DNA of 64,000 nucleotides from Streptomyces chartreusis (GTDB lineage: Bacteria; Actinomycetota; Actinomycetes; Streptomycetales; Streptomycetaceae): assembly GCF_008704715.1 (NCBI RefSeq), contig NZ_CP023689.1, positions 8,928,001 through 8,992,000 of the forward strand, written 5' to 3'. Every line of letters starts with the position of its first letter. Positions within the stretch are counted from its first letter, which is position 1. Of the stretch, positions 50,329 through 58,687 are shown piece after piece. The notes below the pieces were generated by a model, which had not been told where the DNA came from, did not search any database, and worked only from the letters and a program-made list of their open reading frames with translations. Both the position numbers and the translations under genes were made by a program.

Positions 50329-50359
50329 GGCTGACGATCAGGCCTGCCCCGTAGGGCTC
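50308..50359. repeat. 26-bp tandem duplication at the lrp/glxA convergent ends
   Basis: Copies 50308-50333 and 50334-50359 agree at 23 of 26 bases; both contain TGCCCCGTAGGGCT. The first supplies the lrp stop (TAG 50326-50328); the end of the second supplies two bases of the stop of the minus-strand regulator gene. Confidence 0.7.
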
Positions 50360-51326
50360 ACGGCGCCGCATCCCGTGGGCGCGTGGTGGCGAAGCGCCTG
50401 CGGTACTCGGTCGGGGTGGTGCCCAGGTGGCGGGCGAAGGCGCGGCGCAGGGTCTCGTCGCTGCCGAGCCCGCTGTGCCGGGCCGCCGAGGTGACGCTGT
50501 GCCCGTCGAGCAGGAGCTGCTGCGCTCGGTCGAGCCGGACGCGCTCGACCCAGCGGGCGGGCGTCGTGTCGAGCTCGTTGCGGAACAGCCGGGCCAGGTG
50601 CCGGGTGCTGACGGCCGCCGACGCGGCCATCGCGGCCAGGCCGTGGTCGGCGCCCGGATCCGCGAGGACGGACGCGGTGAGCGAGGCCAGCAGGTCACTG
50701 CGGGCCGGCGGGGTCGCCAGGGCCGTGGAGAACTGCGACTGTCCGCCCGGACGTTGCATGAAGACGACCAGTTCGCGGGCGGCCTCCCGGGCCACGTCCG
50801 CCCCGTGGTCGTCCTCGACCAGCGCGAGGGTCAGATCGATGCCCGCGCTGATGCCGGCCGAGGTGAGATAGCGGCCGTCCCGCACGTGCAGCGCGTCCGG
50901 CTCGACCCGCACCCGGGGATGCCGGCGGGCGAGCGTCTTGGTGTGCCGCCAGTGCGTGGTCGCCCTGCGGCCGTCGAGCAGACCCAGCTCGGCCAGCACG
51001 AAGGCGCCGCTGCACACGGACGCGACCCGCTCCGCCCGCCCGGCGAGCACGGCGGCCGCCGTCAGCAGGTCCTCGCCGGGAGGCCGCTCGGCGAGCGCGT
51101 CGGCCCCGGCGACCACGAGCGTGTCGACCGGCCCCACGTCGGCCGCGGCCACGGTCCTGGCCAGCGCCACGCCCGAGGAGGTCGTGACGTCGCCGCCGTA
51201 CGGGGACGCGAGCACCGGCGCGTAGGGGTGGCCGAGCCGCCCCGCCTGGTGCAGCACCTCCAGGGGGCCACTGACGTCGAGCAGCGTCACCCCGTCGAAG
51301 ACCAGGAGGGCCACGCGATGGGTCAT
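50358..51326 (-). CDS. GlxA-type AraC-family transcriptional regulator with DJ-1/PfpI domain
   Basis: 322 residues. The N-terminal DJ-1/PfpI domain (VALLVFDGVTLLDVSGPLEVLHQAG; nucleophile-elbow VASVCSGAFVLAELGLLDG with a Cys) is probably a sensor, not an enzyme. The C-terminal AraC domain has two helix-turn-helices (MAASAAVSTRHLARLFRNELDTTP and SVTSAARHSGLGSDETLRRAFARHLGTTP). Its ATG overlaps the stop of a 12-codon leader frame. It is divergent from an HD-domain enzyme gene, the likely target. Confidence 0.95.
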   Translation of the reverse strand: MTHRVALLVFDGVTLLDVSGPLEVLHQAGRLGHPYAPVLASPYGGDVTTSSGVALARTVAAADVGPVDTLVVAGADALAERPPGEDLLTAAAVLAGRAERVASVCSGAFVLAELGLLDGRRATTHWRHTKTLARRHPRVRVEPDALHVRDGRYLTSAGISAGIDLTLALVEDDHGADVAREAARELVVFMQRPGGQSQFSTALATPPARSDLLASLTASVLADPGADHGLAAMAASAAVSTRHLARLFRNELDTTPARWVERVRLDRAQQLLLDGHSVTSAARHSGLGSDETLRRAFARHLGTTPTEYRRRFATTRPRDAAP

Positions 51327-51362
51327 GTCCGGATCTGTGGGTCGTACGTCAGGAAGGACATG
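51324..51362 (-). CDS. Possible 12-codon leader peptide upstream of the GlxA-type regulator
   Basis: On the minus strand ATG at 51362 starts MSFLTYDPQIRT and its TGA (51326 region) overlaps the regulator ATG as ATGA. A -10-like TATCCT lies six bases before this ATG, which would make the leader frame leaderless and couple it to the regulator. No comparative support is available, so this is tentative. Confidence 0.35.
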
Positions 51363-51444
51363 GCGCCAGGATAGTCCGGCGGACGACATTGAAGGAGGTC
51401 ACCGACCGGGCGGACCGGTCGGGCGAGAAGAGGAAGGCGTCATC

Positions 51445-52083
51445 ATGGGCGAGACCATCGCGGGCGTACGGATCCCGGACAGCGCACTGGCGAGGGAGGC
51501 CACCGAACTCGTACGGGACGTCGCGGCGCCCCTGCTGTTCGACCACTCCCGGCGGGTCTTTCTGTTCGGGTCGCTGCGCGGCCTGGAAGCGGGGCTCGCG
51601 TTCGACCCGGAACTGCTCTACGTGGGCGCGATGTTCCACGACCTCGGCCTGACCGAGCGCTACCGGCGCACCGACCAGCGGTTCGAGATCGACGGCGCCG
51701 ACGAGGCCCGCCGCTTCCTGCACGCCCACGGCGTCACCGGCGAGCCGGCCGACCGGGTCTGGACGGCCGTCGCCCTGCACACCACCCCGGAGATCCCCCT
51801 CCACATGGCACCCGAGGTCGCGCTGGTCACCCGCGGAGTGGAACTCGACGTCCTCGGCATCGGCTACCAAGCCGTCTCCGACGAGCAGCGCGCCGCCGTC
51901 GTCGCGGCCCACCCCCGCCCCGACTTCAAGAACCGGATCCTGGCCGCGTTCACCGAGGGCATCCAGGACCGTCCCGAAACCACCTTCGGTAACGTCAAGG
52001 CGGACGTACTGGCCCATTTCGTACCCGACTTCGTGCCCGGAGACTTCGTGGAGGTCATCAAGAACTCCGACTGGCCCGAGTAA
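51445..52083 (+). CDS. HD-domain metal-dependent hydrolase
   Basis: 212 residues. HD-domain ligands: LLFDHSRRVFLFGSLRG (His), YVGAMFHDLGLTERY (His-Asp) and VWTAVALHTTPEIPLHMAPEVALVTRGVELD (later His and Asp). The layout resembles cyanamide hydratase-type HD proteins. ATG 51445 has an AGGAAG site upstream. It faces away from the GlxA-type regulator gene, 118 bp apart. The substrate is unknown. Confidence 0.92.
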   Translation: MGETIAGVRIPDSALAREATELVRDVAAPLLFDHSRRVFLFGSLRGLEAGLAFDPELLYVGAMFHDLGLTERYRRTDQRFEIDGADEARRFLHAHGVTGEPADRVWTAVALHTTPEIPLHMAPEVALVTRGVELDVLGIGYQAVSDEQRAAVVAAHPRPDFKNRILAAFTEGIQDRPETTFGNVKADVLAHFVPDFVPGDFVEVIKNSDWPE

Positions 52084-52194
52084 TTCGGGGGAGCGGAAAG
52101 GGCATTCGGCTCATATCCCTACGTTCCGCTGTGCCAAGTCCCTGTGGATGTGACGTTCTCCATTGCGCCGCCGCGCCGGCCTCGTGAGGCTCTC

Positions 52195-52220
52195 GGGGAA
52201 CAAGCGTCCGAAGAACCGTG
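52195..52220 (+). promoter_or_regulatory. Weak ECF-like promoter candidate before the sigma-CAP gene
   Basis: GGGGAAC (52195-52201) and CGTG (52217-52220), 15 bp apart, recall the GGAAC/CGT elements of ECF sigma promoters but with a short spacer. If real it would mean self-activation. The 222-bp gap otherwise holds no gene. Confidence 0.3.
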
Positions 52221-52305
52221 CGAAGAACTGTTATCCGCGGTTCACCGAGCGATCTCCCAGGTATCGGACAGCATCGTTCGGCGTCGAGGACAGGGAAGTT
52301 TTTTG

Positions 52306-53931
52306 ATGAGTACAGAGCCCACGAGGGATCTCGCGGCACTGGTGACGGCCGCCCGCAGTGGCGACCCGGAGGCTCAGGACGCCCTGGTCAGCGCATACCT
52401 CCCGCTGGTCTACAACGTCGTGGGGAGGGCTCTGAACGGCTCGGTCGACGTCGATGACGTGGTGCAGGAGACGATGCTGCGCGCCCTCGACGCGCTCGGT
52501 GGACTGCGCACCGCGGAGAGTTTCCGCTCCTGGCTCGTGGCGATCGCGATGAACCAGGTCCGGGCGCACTGGCACGATCGGCAGGCGGCCCCTGGCGGCG
52601 TGGAGGAGGCCGAGGAGCTGGCGGATCCGGGCGCCGACTTCGTCGATCTGACCATGGTGCAGCTCCAGTTGTCCGGCCAGCGCCAGGAGACGGCACGCGC
52701 CGCCCGCTGGCTCGAGCCCGACGACCGCGGGCTGCTGTCGCTGTGGTGGCTGGAGTGCGCCGGTCAGCTGACCCGGGCCGAGGTGGCCGAGGCGCTGGAG
52801 CTGTCGCCGCAGCACACGGCCGTCCGGGTGCAGCGGATGAAGGCGCAACTGGAGGCGGCCCGGGTGGTCGTGCGGGCGCTGGACGCGCGTCCGCGCTGCG
52901 AGGAACTGCAGGGTCTGCTCGCGTCCTGGGACGGCCGGCCGTCGGCGCTGTGGCGCAAGCGAATAGCCCGGCATGCCCGGGGATGCGTGCGTTGTTCCGG
53001 TCTGTGGAGCGGACTGATGCCCGCCGAAGGGCTGCTGGCCGGCCTCGCGTTGGTCGCCGCGGCGCCCGCCCTCCTTGACCGGGTGCTGTCCGCCTCCGGC
53101 GGCATGGCCCCGGTCGGCTCGGCCTCCGCGGTGAACGCCTCCGGCGGTCACGCAGGAGCGGGGCATCGCGCCGCGCGCGGCCGGGCCGTCTCCCGCGGCG
53201 AGGCCCGCCGCCGTCGTCGCAACCGGCGCCGGGCCGTCGGAGGTGCCGTCGTCGCGGCCTGTGTGGCGGGCGGCGGATTCTGGTACTTCGACTCGGACCC
53301 CGGCACCGGGGCCGAGGAGGCGACGGCCGCGGCCTCCGCCGGCGCCCCCGTCCCGGAGCTCTCGGAGTCCGGCCCCGTCGAGACCTCGGCGTCACCCTCC
53401 AAATCCCCGTCGCCGTCCGCCTCGCCGTCGAAGAAGGCGACCCCCTCCAAATCGCCCAAACCGACCAAGAAGGCGACGCCGACTCCCCGCCCGACCCCGA
53501 AGCCGACGCGGACCGCGTCCAGCACGCCCCAGCCGCAGTCGGCCCCGACGGACACCGTCGGACAGGTCGTCGCGCTGGTGAACAAGGAGCGGGCGAACGC
53601 CGGCTGCGGCCCGGTCGAGGAGGACACCCTGCTGAACAAGTCGGCGCAGGGCCACTCCGACGACATGGCCGCCCGCGACTTCTTCGACCACACCAACCCG
53701 GACGGCGAGGACCCCGGACAGCGCATCACGGCGGCCGGCTACCGCTGGTCCACCTACGGCGAGAACATCGCGATGGGCCAGCAGACCCCGGCTGCCGTGA
53801 TGGAGTCCTGGATGAACAGCCCCGGCCACAAGGCCAACATCCTCAACTGCTCGTTCAAGGACATCGGCGTCGGCATCCACAACGGGCCCGGCGGCCCTTG
53901 GTGGACGCAGAACTTCGGCGCCAAGCTGTAG
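52306..53931 (+). CDS. Membrane-tethered ECF-like sigma factor fused to an extracellular CAP domain
   Basis: 541 residues from ATG 52306. Sigma region 2 lies at about 25-95 (YLPLVYNVVGRALNGSVDVDDVVQETMLRALDAL, then SFRSWLVAIAMNQVRAHW), region 4 at about 140-195 (LTRAEVAEALELSPQHTAVRVQRMKAQL). Next comes a zinc-type H-x3-C-x2-C (RHARGCVRC, near 225), a hydrophobic stretch, an Arg-rich segment and a membrane helix (AVGGAVVAACVAGGGFWYF, about 315-333). A Ser/Pro/Lys/Thr-rich linker leads to a CAP/SCP domain (about 420-541: VVALVNKERANAGCGPV, HSDDMAARDFFDHTNPDG, GENIAMGQQTPAAVMESWMNSPGHKANIL, WTQNFG). So one chain joins a cytoplasmic sigma factor to an outside domain. How the sigma part is released or used at the membrane is unknown. 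Confidence 0.92.
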   Translation: MSTEPTRDLAALVTAARSGDPEAQDALVSAYLPLVYNVVGRALNGSVDVDDVVQETMLRALDALGGLRTAESFRSWLVAIAMNQVRAHWHDRQAAPGGVEEAEELADPGADFVDLTMVQLQLSGQRQETARAARWLEPDDRGLLSLWWLECAGQLTRAEVAEALELSPQHTAVRVQRMKAQLEAARVVVRALDARPRCEELQGLLASWDGRPSALWRKRIARHARGCVRCSGLWSGLMPAEGLLAGLALVAAAPALLDRVLSASGGMAPVGSASAVNASGGHAGAGHRAARGRAVSRGEARRRRRNRRRAVGGAVVAACVAGGGFWYFDSDPGTGAEEATAAASAGAPVPELSESGPVETSASPSKSPSPSASPSKKATPSKSPKPTKKATPTPRPTPKPTRTASSTPQPQSAPTDTVGQVVALVNKERANAGCGPVEEDTLLNKSAQGHSDDMAARDFFDHTNPDGEDPGQRITAAGYRWSTYGENIAMGQQTPAAVMESWMNSPGHKANILNCSFKDIGVGIHNGPGGPWWTQNFGAKL

Positions 53932-53938
53932 GACCCGC

Positions 53939-53970
53939 CGGGTGCCCGTCGTCCCGGCGCCGGGCACCCG
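53939..53970. terminator. Bidirectional terminator between the sigma-CAP gene and the aldehyde dehydrogenase
   Basis: CGGGTGCCCG (53939-53948) and CGGGCACCCG (53961-53970), a 10-bp stem with a 12-nt loop, directly between the two convergent stop codons. Confidence 0.75.
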
Positions 53971-55392
53971 TCACAGCATGACGTGCTTGACCTGGGTGTA
54001 GTCGAGCAGCCCGGTCAGGGAGAGGTCGCTGCCGTAGCCGGAGTGGCGTACGCCGCCGTGCGGCATCTCCGACACCGTCGTGCCGTGGGTGTTGACCCAG
54101 ACGATGCCGGTCCGCAGCGCACGGGTCGCACGCATGGCACGGTCGTGGTCGCGGGTCCAGACGCTCGCGGCGAGCCCCTGGGGCACGTCGTTGGCCAGCC
54201 GGACGGCCTCCGCCTCGTCGGCGAACGGCTGGACGGTGACGACCGGCCCGAACACCTCGCCCTGCACGATCTCGTCCCCCTGCCGCACCCCGGCGACCAC
54301 CGTGGCCCGGTGGAAGTAGCCGGGCCGGTCCAGTCCGGAGCCGCCCGTGACGACCTCGGCGTGCTCCGGAAGCCGCTCCAACAGGCCCTGTACGGCAGTG
54401 AGTTGGGCGGCGATCGCGAGCGGACCGAAGTCGGCCCGCGCGTCGTCCGGGGCGCCCGGCAGCCGCCGGGCGGCACGGTCGGCGAAGCGGTCCAGGAAGG
54501 TGTCGTGCACGCGGCGGTCGACCAGGATCCTGGTCGCCGCCGTACAGTCCTGACCCGCGTTGTAGAAGGACAGCGACGACAACTGCTCGACCGCGTCGTC
54601 GAGATCGGCGTCCGCGTGGATCAACACCGGTGCGTTGCCCCCGAGTTCGAGGTGCAGCCGCTTCAGGTCGACGGCCGCCGCGGCGGCGATCTCCTGCCCC
54701 GCCCGGATGCTTCCGGTGACGGCCACCAGCCGGACATGCCGGTGCCCGACCAGGGCACGCCCGGTGTCGCGGTCGCCGCACACCACGTTCAGCACACCGG
54801 GCGGCAGATGCTCGGCGGCCAGCCGGGCCAGCAGCACGGCCGACGACGGCGTGGTGTCGGACGGCTTCAGGACGACCGTGTTGCCGGCGGCGAGCGCGGG
54901 CGCGATCTTCCACACGGCCATCATCAGCGGATAGTTCCACGGCGTGATCTGGGCGCAGACGCCGACCGGCTCGCGCCGCAGCACGGAGGTACGGCCCGGC
55001 GTGTACTCGGCGGCCGCCGCGCCCGGCAGGTTCCGGGCGGCTCCCGCGAAGTAGCGCAACACGTCCACGATCGCGGGGAGTTCGTCGCCCAGGAACAAGG
55101 CACGCGGTTTGCCCGTGTCGGCCACCTCGGCGTCCGCGACCGCGGCGGACTCCCGCTCCAGGGCGTCGGCGATGCGCAGAAGCGCCGTCTGCCGCTGCCC
55201 CGGAGTCGTCGCCGACCAGCTCTCGAAGGCCTCTTCGGCGGCCCGGCAGGCCGCGTCCACATCCTCCGGACCGGACAGCGGGGCCGTCCCGTGGGAGAGC
55301 CCGGTGGCCGGGTCGATCAACGGCAGGGTGGCGCCGGACGCGGCCGGCACCTCCTTGCCGCCGATGTGGTTGGGACGGTCGGTGTCAGCCAC
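53971..55392 (-). CDS. Aldehyde dehydrogenase, gamma-aminobutyraldehyde dehydrogenase-like
   Basis: 473 residues from GTG 55392. NAD(P)-dependent oxidation of an aldehyde to the acid. Motifs: QITPWNYPLMMAVWKIAPALAAGNTVVLKPSD, catalytic Glu in LHLELGGNAPVLI and Cys in YNAGQDCTAATRI. Similar to PatD/PuuC-type enzymes acting on 4-aminobutanal, as expected directly downstream of an amine oxidase. It overlaps that gene by 8 bp, so the two are coupled. Confidence 0.94.
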   Translation of the reverse strand: MADTDRPNHIGGKEVPAASGATLPLIDPATGLSHGTAPLSGPEDVDAACRAAEEAFESWSATTPGQRQTALLRIADALERESAAVADAEVADTGKPRALFLGDELPAIVDVLRYFAGAARNLPGAAAAEYTPGRTSVLRREPVGVCAQITPWNYPLMMAVWKIAPALAAGNTVVLKPSDTTPSSAVLLARLAAEHLPPGVLNVVCGDRDTGRALVGHRHVRLVAVTGSIRAGQEIAAAAAVDLKRLHLELGGNAPVLIHADADLDDAVEQLSSLSFYNAGQDCTAATRILVDRRVHDTFLDRFADRAARRLPGAPDDARADFGPLAIAAQLTAVQGLLERLPEHAEVVTGGSGLDRPGYFHRATVVAGVRQGDEIVQGEVFGPVVTVQPFADEAEAVRLANDVPQGLAASVWTRDHDRAMRATRALRTGIVWVNTHGTTVSEMPHGGVRHSGYGSDLSLTGLLDYTQVKHVML

Positions 55393-56704
55393 GGCGCAGC
55401 GCCTCCTCGGCGGCGCCGCGGCCGGTGCGGACGGCGCCCTCCATGTATCCGGCGACCCACTGGTCGGAGCCGCAGACGTAGAACGGCGGTTCATGGGTGC
55501 CGTGCAGCGGCCCGACGGCCATGACCTCGCCCGGCGGCCACTGGGTGACATAGCCCTGCGTCCACCTGTCGGTGCCCCACAGCCGCAGATGGCAGGCGGT
55601 CGGCCGCAGCGCCTCGTCGCCGAACATGCCGGCCATCTCGGCGAGCAGCTCGGGGGTGCGCAGCTGGGGCGGGGTGCCGAGCAGGACGCCGTACCGCTCG
55701 GGCGGGATCAGCGCCGACAGGACGCCCTCGTTCTGCGGCCAGGTGCTGCCGAGTACTCCCTCAGCCTCGGACAGGCCGTTCAGACCGGCGTCCCGCCAGA
55801 AGGGACGGTCGTACACCGCTGCGAACTTCGCGGCCGTGGCGTGGCGTTGCCGGTGCAGGGAGGCGAGCCGCTCCTCGCTCACACCGCTGACGGCGACGTC
55901 CCGCAGCGGGCCGACGGGCAGCGCGCTCACCACGGCACCGGCGGTCAGGACCTCGCCGGAGACCAGGCGCACGGTGCAGCGCCCGGGGCGGACGTCCAGC
56001 GCGGCGACGGGCGAACCGAGCCGGATACGGGGGCCCAGCACACGGCCGAGGACCTCGGCGAGCGTCGCCGAGCCCTCCGCGAGCCGCAGGCCCTCCCAGT
56101 CCTCGTAGTCGTAGTCACCCGTGCCCGAGCCGGGGACCGCCGCGCTCTTGCGCAGCGCGGCGAGCAGGGAGATCCGCTCGTACGAGCCGCCTGCCAGGGC
56201 GAGTTGGCCGATGTCCCACAGCCGGACCACGGCCGGTCCGGCCTCCCGGGAACGCAGCCAGTCGGCCACGGAGAGCCGGTCCAGGGCGGCCGCGTCCGGA
56301 TGCGACCAGGGGTCGTCCGGGTCGACGCCGGCGGCGAGGGCGGAGAACTCCTTGCTCAGGCGCGAGTGCAGGGCCGCGTCACCGGGGCCGAACCAGTGCG
56401 GAGGTTCACCGGCCGAGAGTCCCTCCGGGGTCGCGCGGGTCATACGGCCCGGCTCCTGGACATAGCTGGGAACCAACGCCAGGCCCAGTTCCCTGGCGAG
56501 CCGGAGATAGGCGGTGTGCCCGTGGCCGACGACCTCACCGCCCAGCTGGACGGTGCGGCCGTCGGGTGTGCGGGTCTGCTCGACCCGGCCGCCGACGCGG
56601 TCCCGGGCCTCCAGAACGAGCACATCGGTGCCGGCGGAGGCCAGGTCCCGGGCGGCGGCGAGCCCGGCGAGACCGGCGCCGAGCACGATCACGTCGTGAT
56701 GCAT
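55385..56704 (-). CDS. FAD-dependent amine oxidase (putrescine oxidase/monoamine oxidase family)
   Basis: 439 residues. FAD fold DVIVLGAGLAGLAAARDLASAG, then VLEARDRVGGRVEQTRTPDGRTVQLGGEVVG and the C-terminal FYVCGSDQWVAGYMEGAVRTGRGAAEEAL are the amine-oxidase hallmarks. Expected product: an aldehyde, ammonia and hydrogen peroxide. Between the potABCD-type genes and an aldehyde dehydrogenase, putrescine or another polyamine is the likely substrate. Confidence 0.94.
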   Translation of the reverse strand: MHHDVIVLGAGLAGLAAARDLASAGTDVLVLEARDRVGGRVEQTRTPDGRTVQLGGEVVGHGHTAYLRLARELGLALVPSYVQEPGRMTRATPEGLSAGEPPHWFGPGDAALHSRLSKEFSALAAGVDPDDPWSHPDAAALDRLSVADWLRSREAGPAVVRLWDIGQLALAGGSYERISLLAALRKSAAVPGSGTGDYDYEDWEGLRLAEGSATLAEVLGRVLGPRIRLGSPVAALDVRPGRCTVRLVSGEVLTAGAVVSALPVGPLRDVAVSGVSEERLASLHRQRHATAAKFAAVYDRPFWRDAGLNGLSEAEGVLGSTWPQNEGVLSALIPPERYGVLLGTPPQLRTPELLAEMAGMFGDEALRPTACHLRLWGTDRWTQGYVTQWPPGEVMAVGPLHGTHEPPFYVCGSDQWVAGYMEGAVRTGRGAAEEALRRG

Positions 56705-56732
56705 GGGTTTCGCTTTCTCGTGTCAGGGGCGC

Positions 56733-57803
56733 TCAGGCCAGGACCAGGCAGTGCTCGGGCCGCCAGCCGAACTCCACCGTCTCGCCACCGCTCCAGCGGT
56801 CCTCCATGCGGGCCCGGGCCGTGTTCTGCTCCAGCACCGACAGCGTCACGCCCGGGGCGAGCTCGATGAGGTAGGTCGTGGTCGGGCCGCTGTAGACGGT
56901 CTCGCGGAGCACGCCGCTCAGCTTCGACATGCCCGGTTCGAAGTCCGACAGCCAGATCTTCTCGGGGCGCACCGACACACTCACGGCGGTGCCGTCCGCG
57001 ATGCCGGAACGGGCGCCGACAGCCAGCGCGGGGCCCTTCTCCAGGGTCACCTCACCATCCCGGTAGGTGCCGGTCATCAGGTTGGAGGTGCCCATGAAGG
57101 AGGCCACGAAGCTGGTGCCGGGGTGCTCGTAGATGTCCTCCGGGGTTCCGCACTGCTCGATGCGCCCCTTGTTCATCACCGCGATCCGGTCGGACATCGT
57201 CAGCGCCTCGTCCTGGTCGTGCGTGACGAAGACGAAGGTGATGCCGACCTCGCGCTGGATCTGCTTCAGCTCGACCTGCATCTGCCGGCGCAGCTTCAGG
57301 TCGAGGGCGGCGAGCGGCTCGTCGAGGAGCAGCACGGCGGGCCGGTTGACCAGCGCGCGGGCGAGGGCCACGCGCTGACGCTGGCCCCCGGACAGGGTGC
57401 GGGGCTTGCGGTCGGCGAGGCCGGCGAGCTGGACCAGCTCCAGCATCTCGCCGACCCGCTGCCGTATCTCGGCCTTGGCGACGCCGCTGCGCTTGAGGCC
57501 GAAGCCGACGTTGTCGGCGACGCTCAGATGGTCGAACAGGGCGTAGCTCTGGAAGACGGTGTTGACGTTGCGCTTGTTCGGCGGCAGGTCGGTCACGTCC
57601 TCGCCGGCCAGCAGCACCGCACCCTCGCTGGGGTCGCTGAAGCCGCCGATCATGCGCAGGGTCGTGGTCTTGCCGCAGCCGGACGGGCCCAGCAGGGAGA
57701 AGAAGTGACCGGCCTCGATGTCGAGGTCCAGGCGGTGCACGGCGTAGGAGTCGGCGTACTGCTTGGAGACACCGTCGAGCCGGACGGCGGGGGTCGCGTC
57801 CAT
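56733..57803 (-). CDS. potA: Polyamine-type ABC transporter ATPase
   Basis: 356 residues. Walker A GPSGCGKTTT, Q-loop VFQSYALF, signature LSGGQRQRVALARAL, Walker B LLLDEPLAALD and switch His (VTHDQ) are all present, followed by a TOBE-like regulatory domain (VSVRPEKIWL). It energises the neighbouring permeases. Gaps to the next genes are only 5 and 28 bp. The symbol reflects family; the substrate is inferred. Confidence 0.93.
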   Translation of the reverse strand: MDATPAVRLDGVSKQYADSYAVHRLDLDIEAGHFFSLLGPSGCGKTTTLRMIGGFSDPSEGAVLLAGEDVTDLPPNKRNVNTVFQSYALFDHLSVADNVGFGLKRSGVAKAEIRQRVGEMLELVQLAGLADRKPRTLSGGQRQRVALARALVNRPAVLLLDEPLAALDLKLRRQMQVELKQIQREVGITFVFVTHDQDEALTMSDRIAVMNKGRIEQCGTPEDIYEHPGTSFVASFMGTSNLMTGTYRDGEVTLEKGPALAVGARSGIADGTAVSVSVRPEKIWLSDFEPGMSKLSGVLRETVYSGPTTTYLIELAPGVTLSVLEQNTARARMEDRWSGGETVEFGWRPEHCLVLA

Positions 57804-57808
57804 GGGGA

Positions 57809-58687
57809 TCACTCTCCGGAGAGGATGTCGAGGCCGCCGCGGCGGCCGAAGAGGCGCGGGATGAACAGGGCCAGGGCGATCAGGGCGATGGATCCCGCGA
57901 GCATGAGCGTGCCGACCGCGTTGATGGTGGGCTGCACCCCGAACCGGATCGCCGAGTAGATCCGCACCGACAGGGGCTGGGGGTCGACGCCGGTGGTGAA
58001 GTAGGCGAGGACGAAGTCGTCGAAGACCAGCGCGAAGATCAGTACGGCACTGGCCAGCACGGCGGGCAGCAGCGCCGGCAGGGTCACCAGCCGCACCGCC
58101 TGCCACCGCGTGGCGCCGAGATCCATCGCGGCCTCCTCCACCTCCGGGTTCAGCGCGGCGACCCGGGAGCGCAGGATGACGGTGACGTAGGAGATGGAGA
58201 AGGTGATCTCGGCGAGCATCACCGTGCCGGTGGACAGGGGGACGCCGAGGCCCTTGAACAGCAGCATCGACGCCACGCCCGTGACGATCTCCGGCGTGAT
58301 CAGCGGCACCAGCATGACCAGCCCGGCCAGCGAACCGAGCCGGGTGCGGCAGCGGACCAGGCCGACGGCGAGCGCGACCCCGAGGAGCACCGAGCCGGCC
58401 ATCGCCACCAGGGAGATACGCAGGCTGGTGCCGAGGGAGGCGATGAGCACGTCGTCGTGGACGAAGGCGCGGTACCAGCGAAGGCTGAACCCGTCGAACA
58501 CGGTGAGGGACTTCTGGGAGTTGAAGGAGAACAGCGCCACGACCGCGATGGGCAGGTAGAGCAGCGCGAAGAACAGTCCGGTGACCGCGATGAGGACGCG
58601 GGGCCTGCGGTGGGAGCGCCGGCGCTTTCGCACCGGGGCGGACGTGGCGGCCGGGGCGGTGGCGGAGGGGGTGCTGACCAGAGTCAT
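57809..58687 (-). CDS. potC: Polyamine-type ABC transporter permease (PotC-like)
   Basis: 292 residues with six membrane helices after a basic start (RKRRRSHRRPRVLIAVTGLFFALLYLPIAVVALFSF). The EAA loop is VEEAAMDLGATRWQAVRLVTLPALLPAV. Its ATG overlaps the potB stop by 4 bp. Confidence 0.92.
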   Translation of the reverse strand: MTLVSTPSATAPAATSAPVRKRRRSHRRPRVLIAVTGLFFALLYLPIAVVALFSFNSQKSLTVFDGFSLRWYRAFVHDDVLIASLGTSLRISLVAMAGSVLLGVALAVGLVRCRTRLGSLAGLVMLVPLITPEIVTGVASMLLFKGLGVPLSTGTVMLAEITFSISYVTVILRSRVAALNPEVEEAAMDLGATRWQAVRLVTLPALLPAVLASAVLIFALVFDDFVLAYFTTGVDPQPLSVRIYSAIRFGVQPTINAVGTLMLAGSIALIALALFIPRLFGRRGGLDILSGE

